Notes: generated by a model from the sequence alone, not told the origin. 64,000 nucleotides of DNA from Aeromonas caviae (GCF_000819785.1 NZ_CDBK01000003.1:43711-107710), one strand, 5' to 3'; shown: positions 9,495 through 19,139, numbered from the stretch's first letter. Numbers and translations: made by a program.

Positions 9495-10508
9495 TCAGCG
9501 CAGGGCGGTCAGCAGCCATGCCGAAAACCCTTCCAGCTCGGGGTTGGCCGAAAACGTCGCCCGCCACTGACGCAGCAACGCGTCGATGGCCTCGGGACGA
9601 TAGGCCACCCCGGGCAGGCGTGCAGCCAGGTCATCCAGGGGCGCAGGGTCCAGGGTGTCACTGAAGATCTGTGCCCGTCCTATCACCCCCTTCTCCACGT
9701 CGAAATGAAGCTCGACCCCGCCCCAGGGGAAACGCTCCTCCAGCAGGTGGCTGAAGGCGGGAGCATGGCCGAAGTTCCACTCCCAGCTGCGTTGGCGGGC
9801 AAAGGTCTCGGCAAAACCGGGCAGGTCGGGCATCCGCTCGGGGGAGATATGCTCGGGCTGCACCACCTCACCGTGATGGGCAAAGAAGGCGTTGCACAGG
9901 GCCTGCACCACCTGCTCATGATCCAGACCAGGCAGCAGCTCGCCAAGGTTCGCCACCCGGCTTCTCACCGAGCTGATGCCCTTGGCCGCCAGCTTCTTGG
10001 GGTCGGGATTGAGATAGTGGGCAAGGCGGCCGAGATCGGCATCCAGCAGCAGGGTACCGTGGTGAAAGCCGCGATCATGGGTCTCCCGGTAGGCCGAACC
10101 CGACACCTTGCGATCCCCGTCCGGGGTCGCCACCAGCAGGTCGTTGCGCCCGGAGGCAAAAGCGCTCACGCCGAGTCTGGCGAGGGCATCGATGACGATG
10201 GTGGTGGAGACGCTCTTGTCATAGCCGGGCTTGCCCGCCATGAAGGTGAAACAGCTGTTGCCAAGGTCGTGGAACACGGCGCCGCCCCCGCTGCTGCGCC
10301 GGGCCAGGGTCACCCCGTCCTCTTCCATGCGGCGGGTGTTGCACTCCTTCCACGGGTTCTGGGCACGGCCAATCACCACCGTATTGTCGTTGCGCCACAG
10401 GAACAGCACCCGCTGGGCCGGGTCCATCTGGCGAAAAATGCACTCCTCCACCGCGAGGTTGAACAGGGGATCGTGGGAGTCGGAGAGCAGCAGGCGCAAG
10501 GAAGACAT
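9495..10508 (-). CDS. lplA: Lipoate-protein ligase A
   Basis: 337-residue ligase that activates free lipoate with ATP and attaches it to the E2 subunits of 2-oxoacid dehydrogenases and to GcvH. Motifs [15 protein letters not shown] (lipoyl-adenylate loop), the conserved Lys in [10 protein letters not shown], and the C-terminal accessory domain ([10 protein letters not shown]) are present, as in E. coli LplA of similar length. The long frame opens at 10805, but Met at 10508 begins the family's N-terminus ([13 protein letters not shown]) and has AGAAGG upstream. It diverges from the cyclase gene to the right. Confidence 0.93.
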   Translation of the reverse strand: MSSLRLLLSDSHDPLFNLAVEECIFRQMDPAQRVLFLWRNDNTVVIGRAQNPWKECNTRRMEEDGVTLARRSSGGGAVFHDLGNSCFTFMAGKPGYDKSVSTTIVIDALARLGVSAFASGRNDLLVATPDGDRKVSGSAYRETHDRGFHHGTLLLDADLGRLAHYLNPDPKKLAAKGISSVRSRVANLGELLPGLDHEQVVQALCNAFFAHHGEVVQPEHISPERMPDLPGFAETFARQRSWEWNFGHAPAFSHLLEERFPWGGVELHFDVEKGVIGRAQIFSDTLDPAPLDDLAARLPGVAYRPEAIDALLRQWRATFSANPELEGFSAWLLTALR

Positions 10509-10919
10509 GACAGGACCTTCTCGGAAAACAGGAAACGGATGACTACCATACCACCCTGAACGGAGGAAGGCGTCCCCCGACCGCCACAGGTCGACACCCG
10601 ATCGGGGAAAGAGCATCAACTTCTGATACGACAGGAGAAGACAAGAGGGAGTCGCCGAAAACATGCAGTTTGTCATTAACAGGCGAGAAGAGAGGCGGCA
10701 GCCACCCCTCTTGGAATGACACCTTATGCCCTTGTCACCGGGCCGGTGACGGGTTGACAAGGTTTCAAAATGAGCCGTGACGCCCATTGACGTGATGAAT
10801 GACACAAAAATGACTTTTACTGCCTCCCGCGCCCCATCTTATTGGGGCCTGCTCCCCTTGCGAATGGCAGGAAATTGTTTGACTCTAGCCAGAAGAGCAC
10901 CTCCCGAGAGAACAGCGGT
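10509..10919. other. Divergent intergenic region lplA / diguanylate cyclase
   Basis: 411 bp without a convincing gene. It contains a hairpin GCCCCA (10831-10836) / TGGGGC (10843-10848) about 70 bp before the cyclase start, and two TTGAC-like hexamers around 10754 and 10790, but no complete promoter pair that I would assign. Nothing else stands out. Confidence 0.5.
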
Positions 10920-13364
10920 ATGACGGAGTCCGATGCATCTCGCCAGCCTGTACGCTGGCTTCTGCCCTTCTGGGTGATGATTGCCACCCTGACCACGGCT
11001 CCCCTCAGGGCGGATGAGCGCGTCATCCTGCAACTTCCCTGGCAGCACCAGTTCCAGTTTGCCGGTTACTACGCCGCCATCGCCAAGGGGTTCTACCAGG
11101 AGGTCGGCCTGCAAGTCACCCTGCGGGAGGCGGGGCCGGGCACCGACGTCATCAATGAAGTCACCACGGGTCGCGCCCAGTTCGGCATCCGCGGCAGCGA
11201 TCTGCTGTTGGCTCGGGCAGCTGGCCGCCCAGTGGTGGTGCTCGCCGCCATGTTGCAGCACTCCCCCCTGATGCTCATCACCCTGGAGCGGCCGGATATC
11301 CAGACCCCGGGCGATCTGGCCAACAAGCGGCTGATGCTCGAATCCGGCTCCAACGAGCTGCTCACCTACCTGCATCGCTACACCCGCAGCCGGCAGTGGG
11401 ATACCCTGCCCTACGAGCGGGGGGTACAGGCACTGCTGAGGGGCCAGGCGGACGCCATCAGCGCCTACAGCACAACCGAGCCCTTCACCCTGCAGCAACA
11501 GGGCATTCCCTACCGGGTGTTCAGTCCCCGCGACATCGGGTACGACTTCTACGGAGACAACCTCTTCACCTCGGAAAATGAGGTCTTCAACCAGCAGGAA
11601 CGGGTCCAGCGCTTCTTGCAGGCCAGCCTCAAGGGGTGGCGCTATGCCATGGATCATCCCGAGGAGATGATCAACCTGATCCTGGAGCACTACCCCAGCG
11701 GGGCCGGGCGTGAGGCGCTCGCCTTCGAGGCCCGTGAAACCCGGGCCCTGATGCAGCCCGACATCATCGAGCCCGGTTACATGCAGCAGGATCGCTGGCA
11801 GCAGATCGCCCGCACCTACCAGGAGGCCGGGATGATCAAGGCGGTGCCCAACCTCACCCCCTTCCTCTACAACAGTACCCAGGCGAGCCTTCGCCAGCAG
11901 CGCCAACTGCTCGACAGGAGCGTGGCCATCGCCATGCTGATCTCCTTCTCCCTGCTGGCCCTTCTCGGCGTCTTCCTGCACCTCTATCTGCGTCTGCGGG
12001 AAGAGGCCAGTGACCGACAGCGGCTCACCCGGGAACTGGCCCAGCGCGAGCAGCACTACCGTTTCGTGGCGGAGAACAGCGGCGACGTGATCTGGACCAT
12101 GGACACCGACAGCCTGCGTTTTCGTTACATCAGCCCCGCCATCGCGTCCCTGAGCGGCTATGAGCCCGCCGAACTCTTTGCCCTCTCCCTGCGCCAGCTG
12201 CTCCCCGATGAGTCCTGGAAACAGCTTCGCGACGGCATCACCGCCTCCCTCGAGGCCTGGCAACGGGGGGATCATGGGCAGACCCGGTGCGTCATCCACT
12301 CCCAACTGCGCCACAAGCAGGGTCATCTGGTGGCCATCGAGACGGTCACTACCTTGCATGGCAGCGCCAGCACAAGACCGGACGCCATTTTGGGGGTGAC
12401 CCGGGATGTCACCGAACGTTCGGCCCGGGAGGAGATGATGCGCCGCCTCGCCTTCTATGACCCCCTCACCGGCCTGGCCAACCGCCGCCTGCTGCAACAG
12501 CGGCTCAAGGAGACCCTGGAGCAGGCTCCCCAGCAGCCCCTGGCCCTGGTCTTCATCGATCTCGACCACTTCAAACCCATCAATGACACCTTCGGCCACG
12601 AAACCGGCGACCTGCTGCTCAAGCTGGTGGCCGAGCGCATGGGGGAGTGCGTCAGGGAAGAAGATCTGGTGGCACGCCTTGGGGGGGACGAATTCGTCAT
12701 CATGCTGCCCGATACGGATGCCTCGGCCCTCGCGGTCGCCGACAAGCTGCACCACTGCCTGCATCACCCCTTCCAGCTTGAGCAGCAGGCGCTGCGCATC
12801 TCCGGCAGCATAGGGGTCGCCCTCTATCCGGATCACGGCGCCGATCCCAAGACCCTGATGCACCACGCCGATCAGGCCATGTATCAGGCCAAGCACCATG
12901 GCCGGGGCAGGGTCTGCCTGTTTTCCACCGGGCAGGATCCCCTCCCCGGCACCCTGCAATGGCAGCCCGCCCACGCATGCGGCCACCCCCGCATCGATGC
13001 GGACCACCGCCAGCTCTACCTGCTGGTCAACCGCTTGCTCGAGCACATGCAGGATCCCGGCATCCATCCCGATGCCTTGCTGGCAGACATGGCGCAGATA
13101 TTCGAGATGGCGCGCCAGCACTTCCTCCTCGAAGAGCAGGTCCTCGCGCAATATGGCTATGAGGAGCTGGCGGCCCATCGCCAGGAGCACCAGCATCTGC
13201 TGAAAAAAGCCGGTCAGCTGATGGCGGCCGCACAGGCGGGCACCCTTGGCAACGACGCCCTGCTCAACTTCATCATCCAGGAGCTGGTCGTGGGCCACAT
13301 GAGCCAGGCGGATCGCCGTTATTTCCCTCTGATGAAAACCTGCGATGCCCGCGAGGCGGTGTGA
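10920..13364 (+). CDS. NMT1-like sensor / PAS / GGDEF / hemerythrin diguanylate cyclase
   Basis: 814-residue membrane signalling protein that should make cyclic di-GMP. Order: signal anchor (about 12-32), NMT1/THI5-like periplasmic substrate-binding domain (about 35-270), transmembrane helix (about 315-340), PAS domain (about 365-490, VAENSGDVIWTMD), GGDEF domain (about 500-650) with an intact GGDEF signature at 588-592 and an RxxD inhibitory site at 579-582, then a C-terminal bacteriohemerythrin domain (about 675-800). The hemerythrin keeps the di-iron ligand pattern: DADH, HFLLEE, HRQEH and HMSQAD. The combination suggests that a periplasmic ligand and oxygen or redox state jointly set c-di-GMP output; this is inference. 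Start at 10920 is preferred to the in-frame 10842, with GAGAG upstream. It stands alone. Confidence 0.9.
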   Translation: MTESDASRQPVRWLLPFWVMIATLTTAPLRADERVILQLPWQHQFQFAGYYAAIAKGFYQEVGLQVTLREAGPGTDVINEVTTGRAQFGIRGSDLLLARAAGRPVVVLAAMLQHSPLMLITLERPDIQTPGDLANKRLMLESGSNELLTYLHRYTRSRQWDTLPYERGVQALLRGQADAISAYSTTEPFTLQQQGIPYRVFSPRDIGYDFYGDNLFTSENEVFNQQERVQRFLQASLKGWRYAMDHPEEMINLILEHYPSGAGREALAFEARETRALMQPDIIEPGYMQQDRWQQIARTYQEAGMIKAVPNLTPFLYNSTQASLRQQRQLLDRSVAIAMLISFSLLALLGVFLHLYLRLREEASDRQRLTRELAQREQHYRFVAENSGDVIWTMDTDSLRFRYISPAIASLSGYEPAELFALSLRQLLPDESWKQLRDGITASLEAWQRGDHGQTRCVIHSQLRHKQGHLVAIETVTTLHGSASTRPDAILGVTRDVTERSAREEMMRRLAFYDPLTGLANRRLLQQRLKETLEQAPQQPLALVFIDLDHFKPINDTFGHETGDLLLKLVAERMGECVREEDLVARLGGDEFVIMLPDTDASALAVADKLHHCLHHPFQLEQQALRISGSIGVALYPDHGADPKTLMHHADQAMYQAKHHGRGRVCLFSTGQDPLPGTLQWQPAHACGHPRIDADHRQLYLLVNRLLEHMQDPGIHPDALLADMAQIFEMARQHFLLEEQVLAQYGYEELAAHRQEHQHLLKKAGQLMAAAQAGTLGNDALLNFIIQELVVGHMSQADRRYFPLMKTCDAREAV

Positions 13365-13397
13365 TGCCAGAAAACAGGGGGCACGTGCCCCCTGTGT

Positions 13398-16300
13398 TTA
13401 CCTCTGACTTCGGCGAACGAGCAGGCTGTAGTAGAGCAGCGGGATCACCACCAGGGTGAGCAGGGTGGAGACCAGGATCCCGAAGATCAGGCTGATGGCG
13501 AGGCCATTGAAGATGGGGTCATCCAGGATGAAAAGCGCCCCTATCATGGCCGCCAGCGCCGTCAGCATGATGGGTTTGGCTCGCACCTGCGCCGCCTCGA
13601 TCACCGCCTGCTCGAACGCCATGCCACTCGCCCGCTGCTGCTCGATGAAATCCACCAGCAGGATGCTGTTGCGCACGATGATCCCGGCCAGCGCAATCAT
13701 CCCGATCATCGAGGTGGCGGTGAACTGGGCCCCCAGCAGGGCGTGACCCGGCATCACCCCGATGAGGGTGAGCGGAATGGGGGCCATGATGATGAGCGGC
13801 ACCAGATAGGAGCGGAACTGGGCCACCACCAGCAGGTAGATGAGGATCATCCCCACCCCGTAGGCCAGCCCCATGTCGCGGAAGGTCTCGTAGGTTATCT
13901 TCCACTCCCCGTCCCACAAGAGGGCCACCTCCCCCAGCTTGTCGGGCTGATGCACGTAATACTGTGGCAGCGAGATGTCGGCACCGGCGGCAAACATGCC
14001 GTAGAGCGGGCTGTCGGCATGGCCGCCCATGTCAGCCACCACCATCACCATGGGCTGCATGTTCTTGTGCATGAGGTAACTGGGGGCGACCTCGTCACGA
14101 CGGCTCACCAGCTCGGAGACCCGCACCAGCTGGCCGCTCTGGCTGCGCACCTTGAGAGCCAGGATGCCGGTCAGATCCCGCTTGTCACCGGGGGCGAGCT
14201 CGATGCGGATCGGCACCGGATACTTGGCGCCTTGCCCTTGCAGCCAGCTCACATCCTGATAGCCCACGCCCCCGTTGAGGGTCGCCACCAGATCCCCGAG
14301 ATCGACCCCGAGCAGGGCCGCCTGGGCGCGATCCACCACCAGCCGCCACTTGGGCTGGGGGGCGGTCAGATAGATGTCCACGTCCACCAGATCCGCCGTG
14401 GCCACAAAGCGGGCCTGTACGGCGCGGGCAGCGGCTTCACGGGCGGCCTGCGTCGGGCCATACACTTCCGCGACAATGGGCGACCAGACAGGCGGTCCCG
14501 GGGGCACCTCCACCACCTTGAGGTTGCCCCCTGCCGCACTGGCGATGGCCTGCAAGGGCGCACGCACCGACCGGGCAATCTCGTGACTGCTGCGATCCCG
14601 TTCATGCTTGTCCACCAGATTGACCTGAATATCACCCACGTTGGCGCCGCTGCGGATGAAGTAATGGCGCACCAGCCCGTTGAAGTTGATGGGGGCGGCG
14701 GTGCCGGCGTAGATCTGGTAATCCTTCACCTCGGGCACCCTGGCAAGCTCCCGACCCACCGCCAGCAGGGTGCGCTCGGTCTGCTCCAGGGTCGCCCCCT
14801 CCGGCATGTCGAGCACCAGCTGGAATTCCGACTTGTTGTCGAAGGGGAGCATCTTGAGCACTACCCACTGCACCATGGGCATGGCGGCCGCCCCCGCCAC
14901 CAGCAACAGGATGGCCAGCCAGAGCTTGTGTCTCGCTCTTTTGGCACCCGCCCCCATCAGAAAGGGGGTCATCAGCCGGTGAAAGAGCCCGGCCTTGGCC
15001 TCCCCGTGGGCGACATGCCCCTCGCGCTTGAGCAGGTGATTGGCCAGCCAGGGGGAGAAGATGAAGGCCACCAGCAGGGAGATGAGCATCCCCATGCTGG
15101 CATTGATGGGGATGGGGCTCATGTAGGGGCCCATCAGGCCGCTGACGAAGGCCATGGGCAGCAGGGCCGCGATGACGGTCAGGGTCGCCAGAATGGTCGG
15201 CCCCCCCACCTCGTCCACCGCGCCCGGAATGAGATCCTTGAGGGACCCCTTGCCCAGGCCGCGATGGCGGTGGATGTTCTCCACCACGACGATGGCGTCA
15301 TCCACCAGGATGCCGATGGAGAAGATAAGGGCAAAGAGGGACACCCGGTTGAGGGTAAAGCCCCACGCCCAGCTGGCAAACAGGGTCAGTGCCAGGGTGA
15401 TGACGATGGCGACCCCCACCACCAGCGCCTCGCGCCACCCCATGCTCACCAGCACCAGCAGCACCACCGCCGTGGTGGCAAAAATCAGCTTGCCGATCAG
15501 GGTGTTGGATTTGGTCTCGGCGGTGACGCCATAGTCACGGGTCACCGTCACCTCGACCCCGGCCGGGATGAGCCGATTCCTGAGGCTCTCCACCCGTGCC
15601 TCCACCCGCTTGGCCACCTCCACCGCGTTCTGCCCCGGCTGCTTGCCGATGGCCAGGGTCACCGCCGGGTAGCTGGCTTGCCCCTGCCCCATCCAGCTGC
15701 GCTGCACCGGGGTCTCCTCCCCAAGGGACACCCGGGCCACCTCACCGAGATAGACGGGCTTGCCGTCGTGCAACCCCACCACCAGCTCGCGGGCCTCCTG
15801 CTCGCTTTGCAGGAACTGCCCCACCTGCACCTTGATTTCCCGGTTATCCTGCACCACGGCCTGCTCGCTGCCTACCCGGTTGGCGGCCGAGAGACGCTGG
15901 CTAAGTTCGCCCCAGCTGATGCCATGGGCGCTGAGGGCCGCCGGGTCCGGGATCACCCGCAGCACGGCGCTCTGGCTGCCCAGCGGGTAGATGTCGCGGG
16001 TACCGGGAATGCGCTTGAGTTCGGTCTCCAGCTCATGGGCAACCCGGGTTAGCTCGGGGGCCCCCAGCTGCTTGCTCCCCTCTTTGCTCCAATCCTTGCT
16101 CCATAAGGTCAGACTGACGATGGGCACATCATCGATCCCCCGGGGTTTTACCAGTGGCTGGCCGACCCCGATCCCCTGTGGCAACCAGTCGCGGTTGGAG
16201 TCGAGCTGGTTGTTGAGATCCACGATGGCCTGCTCCCGGCTCACGCCCACCTTGAACACCACCACCAGCAGGGCACCATCGGGTTGGGAGAAGGAGTAGA

Positions 16301-16580
16301 GGGTATCTATCCCCTTTATCTGGGAGACCACCTGCTCGGCAGGGGTGGTGACGAGGGATTCCACCTCTGCCGGGCTGGCACCCGGGAAGGGAATGTAGAC
16401 GTCTGCGAAGGTGACATCGATCTGGGGCTCCTCCTCCTTGGGGGTCACCAGTACGGCAAAGAGGCCGAGCAAGAGCCCCACCAGCGCCAGCAACGGGGTG
16501 ATGGCCGAGCCCTGAAACAGGGCCGCCAGCCGACCCGCCGGCCCCAGGCGGCCATGGCTGCCGTTCAGATCGCTACTCAT
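13398..16580 (-). CDS. RND efflux pump inner-membrane subunit in the persulfide operon
   Basis: 1060-residue RND permease, the full length of the AcrB/MexB superfamily, with two repeats of six transmembrane helices and large periplasmic loops. TM4 carries GILVDDAIVVVENI with the paired Asp residues of proton relay. Substrate class is not evident: it lacks the CusA methionine triad. The start at 16580 has AGGAGGT upstream and overlaps the adaptor gene by eight bases; the in-frame 16628 is rejected. It is the last gene of an arsR-yeeE-yedE-adaptor-pump operon. Given the neighbours, a sulfur species or its toxic conjugates are candidate substrates, which is inference. Confidence 0.9.
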   Translation of the reverse strand: MSSDLNGSHGRLGPAGRLAALFQGSAITPLLALVGLLLGLFAVLVTPKEEEPQIDVTFADVYIPFPGASPAEVESLVTTPAEQVVSQIKGIDTLYSFSQPDGALLVVVFKVGVSREQAIVDLNNQLDSNRDWLPQGIGVGQPLVKPRGIDDVPIVSLTLWSKDWSKEGSKQLGAPELTRVAHELETELKRIPGTRDIYPLGSQSAVLRVIPDPAALSAHGISWGELSQRLSAANRVGSEQAVVQDNREIKVQVGQFLQSEQEARELVVGLHDGKPVYLGEVARVSLGEETPVQRSWMGQGQASYPAVTLAIGKQPGQNAVEVAKRVEARVESLRNRLIPAGVEVTVTRDYGVTAETKSNTLIGKLIFATTAVVLLVLVSMGWREALVVGVAIVITLALTLFASWAWGFTLNRVSLFALIFSIGILVDDAIVVVENIHRHRGLGKGSLKDLIPGAVDEVGGPTILATLTVIAALLPMAFVSGLMGPYMSPIPINASMGMLISLLVAFIFSPWLANHLLKREGHVAHGEAKAGLFHRLMTPFLMGAGAKRARHKLWLAILLLVAGAAAMPMVQWVVLKMLPFDNKSEFQLVLDMPEGATLEQTERTLLAVGRELARVPEVKDYQIYAGTAAPINFNGLVRHYFIRSGANVGDIQVNLVDKHERDRSSHEIARSVRAPLQAIASAAGGNLKVVEVPPGPPVWSPIVAEVYGPTQAAREAAARAVQARFVATADLVDVDIYLTAPQPKWRLVVDRAQAALLGVDLGDLVATLNGGVGYQDVSWLQGQGAKYPVPIRIELAPGDKRDLTGILALKVRSQSGQLVRVSELVSRRDEVAPSYLMHKNMQPMVMVVADMGGHADSPLYGMFAAGADISLPQYYVHQPDKLGEVALLWDGEWKITYETFRDMGLAYGVGMILIYLLVVAQFRSYLVPLIIMAPIPLTLIGVMPGHALLGAQFTATSMIGMIALAGIIVRNSILLVDFIEQQRASGMAFEQAVIEAAQVRAKPIMLTALAAMIGALFILDDPIFNGLAISLIFGILVSTLLTLVVIPLLYYSLLVRRSQR

Positions 16581-17592
16581 GGGGCACCTCCTGTTGACGG
16601 GTCCAGGCATCGGGGGCCAGGGTGTCACCGCCCTTGAGACCCGCCAGGACCTCGCACAGCCCAGCCTCGCAGTGGCCGACCCGCACTGGGGTCAGGGCCC
16701 AGCCCTCCCCCTCTTTGAGGTAGACGCCGTTGAACTCCCCCTGCCGCAGCAGGGCGGGCTCCGGCACTTGCAACACCTGACGCTCACCCCGTTTGAGCTG
16801 CACCTTGAGCCACATGCCGGGCAGCACCCCTGCCGTGTTCGGCGGCAGATCGAGGCGCAGCCGGAAACTGTGGCTCTGGCTGTCGGCGTAGTTGAAGCGG
16901 GTCAGCTTGACGGGAGTCACGGCCTTGCCACCGGGCAGCAGCACCTGCACATCCGACGGTTGGCCGGCGAGAGCCAGTGCGGACTGGGGCAGCTCCAACT
17001 CCACCCTCAGCTCGCCCAGGGAGAAACCGGAGAGCAGCGGCGTGCCGGGGGCCACCGTCTCCCCCAGCTCCACCAGCCGCCTGGTCACCACCCCGGCGTA
17101 GGGGGCGAGGATACGGGTATAGCCGTAGGCTTCCCGGGCCTGGATGAGGGCGGCCTCGGCGGCATTGACCTCGGCGCGGGCGGCCCGATCCGTTGCCTGG
17201 GCGTTGTCGAGCTGGGCCCGGGTGATCACCCCCTTGGCGATGAGGGCCTGATAACGGGTGAGCTGGCGCTCGGCCTCCACCTGCTGGGCCTGGGCCCTGG
17301 CCACCCGCGCCTCGGCGCCGGTCACTGCGGCAGACTGCTCCTTGCCGCTTATCTCGAGCAGGGGCTGCCCGGCCTGTACCTCGTCGTTCACATCCACCAG
17401 CATGCGGGAGACGCGGCCACTGGTCTGGGCCGCGACCGTCCCCTGATGAATGGCGCTCACGGTACCGCTCAGGGTGAGCCAGTCGGTGACGCGCTGCGGG
17501 GTCAGCGTCAGCGGCCCCTTGACCTCCTCGGCCGCCACCAGGGTGGATGTCATGACCAGCAGGGTGGTCACCAGCAACCGGATTGTGTTCAT
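16573..17592 (-). CDS. RND efflux periplasmic adaptor
   Basis: 339-residue membrane-fusion protein with a signal peptide (TIRLLVTTLLVMTSTLVAAEE), a biotinyl-lipoyl-like half (GTVAAQTSGRVSRMLVDVNDEV), an alpha-helical hairpin rich in Ala/Gln/Arg (about 90-150) and the beta-barrel half. Two adjacent ATGs (17595 and 17592) follow AAGGAG; the second has better spacing. It bridges the RND pump encoded immediately downstream to an outer-membrane channel, none of which is encoded here. It follows the YedE gene by 39 bp in the same direction. Confidence 0.9.
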   Translation of the reverse strand: MNTIRLLVTTLLVMTSTLVAAEEVKGPLTLTPQRVTDWLTLSGTVSAIHQGTVAAQTSGRVSRMLVDVNDEVQAGQPLLEISGKEQSAAVTGAEARVARAQAQQVEAERQLTRYQALIAKGVITRAQLDNAQATDRAARAEVNAAEAALIQAREAYGYTRILAPYAGVVTRRLVELGETVAPGTPLLSGFSLGELRVELELPQSALALAGQPSDVQVLLPGGKAVTPVKLTRFNYADSQSHSFRLRLDLPPNTAGVLPGMWLKVQLKRGERQVLQVPEPALLRQGEFNGVYLKEGEGWALTPVRVGHCEAGLCEVLAGLKGGDTLAPDAWTRQQEVPHE

Positions 17593-17631
17593 CATGATTC
17601 TCCTTCCCTGGCTCATTGGCACCTTGAAAAC

Positions 17632-18078
17632 TCAGGCAGTACGGTGCTGGCGAGCCTTCTCCAGCACCCTGTTCCAGACCTTGTCCACCAGCAGGATCCC
17701 GGCCGCCATGGCCCCGATGAACAACAATATCACGGGCTGTCCGCTGGAAATGAGACTCAAGGCAGGCCCTGGACAGATGCCGACCAGGCCCCAACCGATC
17801 CCGAACAGTGCGGCCCCGCCAATCAGGCGGCGATCCAGTACGGGAGCGGGAACCCGGGCCATGGGTTCCCCCAGCAGGCTCAGACGACGGGGCTTCACCA
17901 GCAGGAAGTAGCCCGGCATGAAGACAGCCAGGCCCCCCCCCATCACGAAGGCCAGGCTGGGATCCCAGGCACCGGCCAGATCGAGAAACCCGGTGACCCG
18001 CGCCGGATCCATCATCCCGGAGAGGGCCATTCCCAGCCCGAACAACAGACCCGCAAACACACTCGTCAGCAATTTCAT
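17632..18078 (-). CDS. YeeE/YedE-family sulfur transporter, second half-protein
   Basis: 148-residue, four-helix membrane protein of the YedE/DUF6691 type. The conserved segment GIGWGLVGICPGPAL contains the single essential-looking Cys. The related YeeE proteins import thiosulfate, and half-size pairs are common next to sulfide-oxidation genes. ATG at 18078 is preferred over the in-frame TTG at 18087; no strong ribosome site is visible for either. It follows its partner half-transporter by 13 bp. Confidence 0.86.
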   Translation of the reverse strand: MKLLTSVFAGLLFGLGMALSGMMDPARVTGFLDLAGAWDPSLAFVMGGGLAVFMPGYFLLVKPRRLSLLGEPMARVPAPVLDRRLIGGAALFGIGWGLVGICPGPALSLISSGQPVILLFIGAMAAGILLVDKVWNRVLEKARQHRTA

Positions 18079-18091
18079 GGCAATCAACCCG

Positions 18092-18505
18092 TCAAAACAT
18101 GTGGTGAGTAAAGAACACGGTCACCACGCCCATCCCCATAAAGGTGAGCGTCGCCACCACGGAGCGCGTCGACAGCCGCCCCATGCCGCAGATGCCGTGA
18201 CCGCTGGTGCAGCCATTGCCAAGGCGGGTGCCGATGCCCACCAGCAGGCCGGCCAGCAGCACCACGGGCCAGCCGGGCAAGGCATCAAAGGCGGGCATGG
18301 TGGCCCAACCCAGGGTCAGCGCCAGCCAGGCCCCCAGTCCCAATCCCAGCAGAAACAGCACCCGCCAGGGGGTCTTGTACTGCATTGCACCGGCCAGAAT
18401 GCCGCTGATCCCGGCCACCCGGCCGTTGAACAACATCAGGATCAGGGCCGAGAGCCCCGCCAGCATGCCGCCCCCCAACGAGAGCAGCCATTGGCTTTCC
18501 ATCAT
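18092..18505 (-). CDS. YeeE/YedE-family sulfur transporter, first half-protein
   Basis: 137-residue, four-helix membrane protein. GTRLGNGCTSGHGICGMGRLS is the YeeE/YedE signature with two cysteines that in studied members pass a sulfur substrate along the pore. Together with the next gene it should form one functional transporter moving a thiosulfate- or sulfane-like species. The start overlaps the stop of the arsR gene by four bases (ATGA type), so expression is coupled to the regulator. Confidence 0.9.
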   Translation of the reverse strand: MMESQWLLSLGGGMLAGLSALILMLFNGRVAGISGILAGAMQYKTPWRVLFLLGLGLGAWLALTLGWATMPAFDALPGWPVVLLAGLLVGIGTRLGNGCTSGHGICGMGRLSTRSVVATLTFMGMGVVTVFFTHHMF

Positions 18506-18816
18506 CGAATTTCCTCATCTGAGTGACAAAAATGGGTTTGCAGCGCCGCCAGCACATCGGCCGCCGCCTCGCTCACCAGGGAGTAGTAGATCTGCTGGGA
18601 GACTTTGCGCGAGCGGACAAGGCCCTGGCGCTTCAATACCGACAGTTGCTGGGAGAAGGCCGACTGCCCGAGCTGGCTGTGGGCCAGCAGCTCCCCGACC
18701 CCCTTCTCCCCTTCCACCAGCTGGCAGAGCACCATCAGGCGTTCGGGATGAGCCAGCGCCTTGAGCAGGCCGGCGGCGGCTGTCGCATGTCGGTTCATCT
18801 CGTCGAAGTGGCTCAT
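18502..18816 (-). CDS. ArsR-family regulator of the SqrR/BigR persulfide-sensing type
   Basis: 104-residue winged-helix repressor. It carries exactly two cysteines in the places used by SqrR and BigR: Cys31 (MVLCQLVEGEK) and Cys97 (QTHFCHSDEE), 66 residues apart, the same separation as Cys41/Cys107 of SqrR. Those proteins form a tetrasulfide link when persulfides rise and then leave DNA. The DNA-reading helix is in QSAFSQQLSVLKRQGLV. No ArsR-type metal motif (ELCVCD) is present. First gene of the transporter/pump operon and divergent from the YgaP-like and SQR genes, so it probably represses both directions. Confidence 0.9.
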   Translation of the reverse strand: MSHFDEMNRHATAAAGLLKALAHPERLMVLCQLVEGEKGVGELLAHSQLGQSAFSQQLSVLKRQGLVRSRKVSQQIYYSLVSEAAADVLAALQTHFCHSDEEIR

Positions 18817-18821
18817 AAGAT

Positions 18822-18880
18822 TAAATTAGCAATTTCTGATATTTGTCCTATTGTATAAAACAACTCTAAATTAGCAATCA
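18822..18880. promoter_or_regulatory. Two copies of a dyad operator between divergent sulfur genes
   Basis: TAAATTAGCAAT occurs at 18822-18833 and again at 18867-18878. Each begins a dyad: TTAG-N6-CTGA (18826-18839) and TTAG-N6-CTAA (18871-18884). The copies are 45 bp apart and flank an AT-rich core with TATAAA at 18854-18859. They are the obvious binding sites for the adjacent ArsR-type regulator. Confidence 0.7.
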
Positions 18881-18901
18881 CTAAACAAAAGGAGACGAGA
18901 A

Positions 18902-19087
18902 ATGACCGTCGATAACGGAGTCAGAGTGGTCGCAGGTGGCATGTTGCTGCTGTCGCTGCTGCTCACGGCCTGGGTCCACCCGGGTTTTGTCTGGTTGAGC
19001 GTCTTTGTCGGGGTCAACCTGATCCAGAGCGCGTTCACCGGGGTCTGTCCCGCCGCCGCCGTGCTCAGGCGAATGGGGCTCAAATAG
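18902..19087 (+). CDS. YgaP-like (DUF2892) small membrane protein
   Basis: 61 residues forming two transmembrane helices, ending in GVCPAAAVLRRMG, the conserved C-terminal motif of the membrane domain found in YgaP, where it is fused to a rhodanese. Free-standing copies are common beside sulfide and persulfide genes; a function is not established. AAAGGAGA provides a strong ribosome site. It is followed by the SQR gene 52 bp downstream. Confidence 0.88.
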   Translation: MTVDNGVRVVAGGMLLLSLLLTAWVHPGFVWLSVFVGVNLIQSAFTGVCPAAAVLRRMGLK

Positions 19088-19139
19088 GCAGGTGGACATA
19101 TTGGCTCACAGGAGCCGTGTAATAGAGCGGAGGCTCATT

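Noticed and set aside
13743..16052. 769-codon open frame on the + strand
   Set aside because: Lies opposite the RND permease, which has clear family motifs; the frame's product is His/Gln/Gly-rich and has no fold signature.
18502..18816. Metal-sensing ArsR/SmtB repressor
   Set aside because: No ELCVC(D/G) helix or C-terminal metal site; the two cysteines match persulfide sensors in placement.
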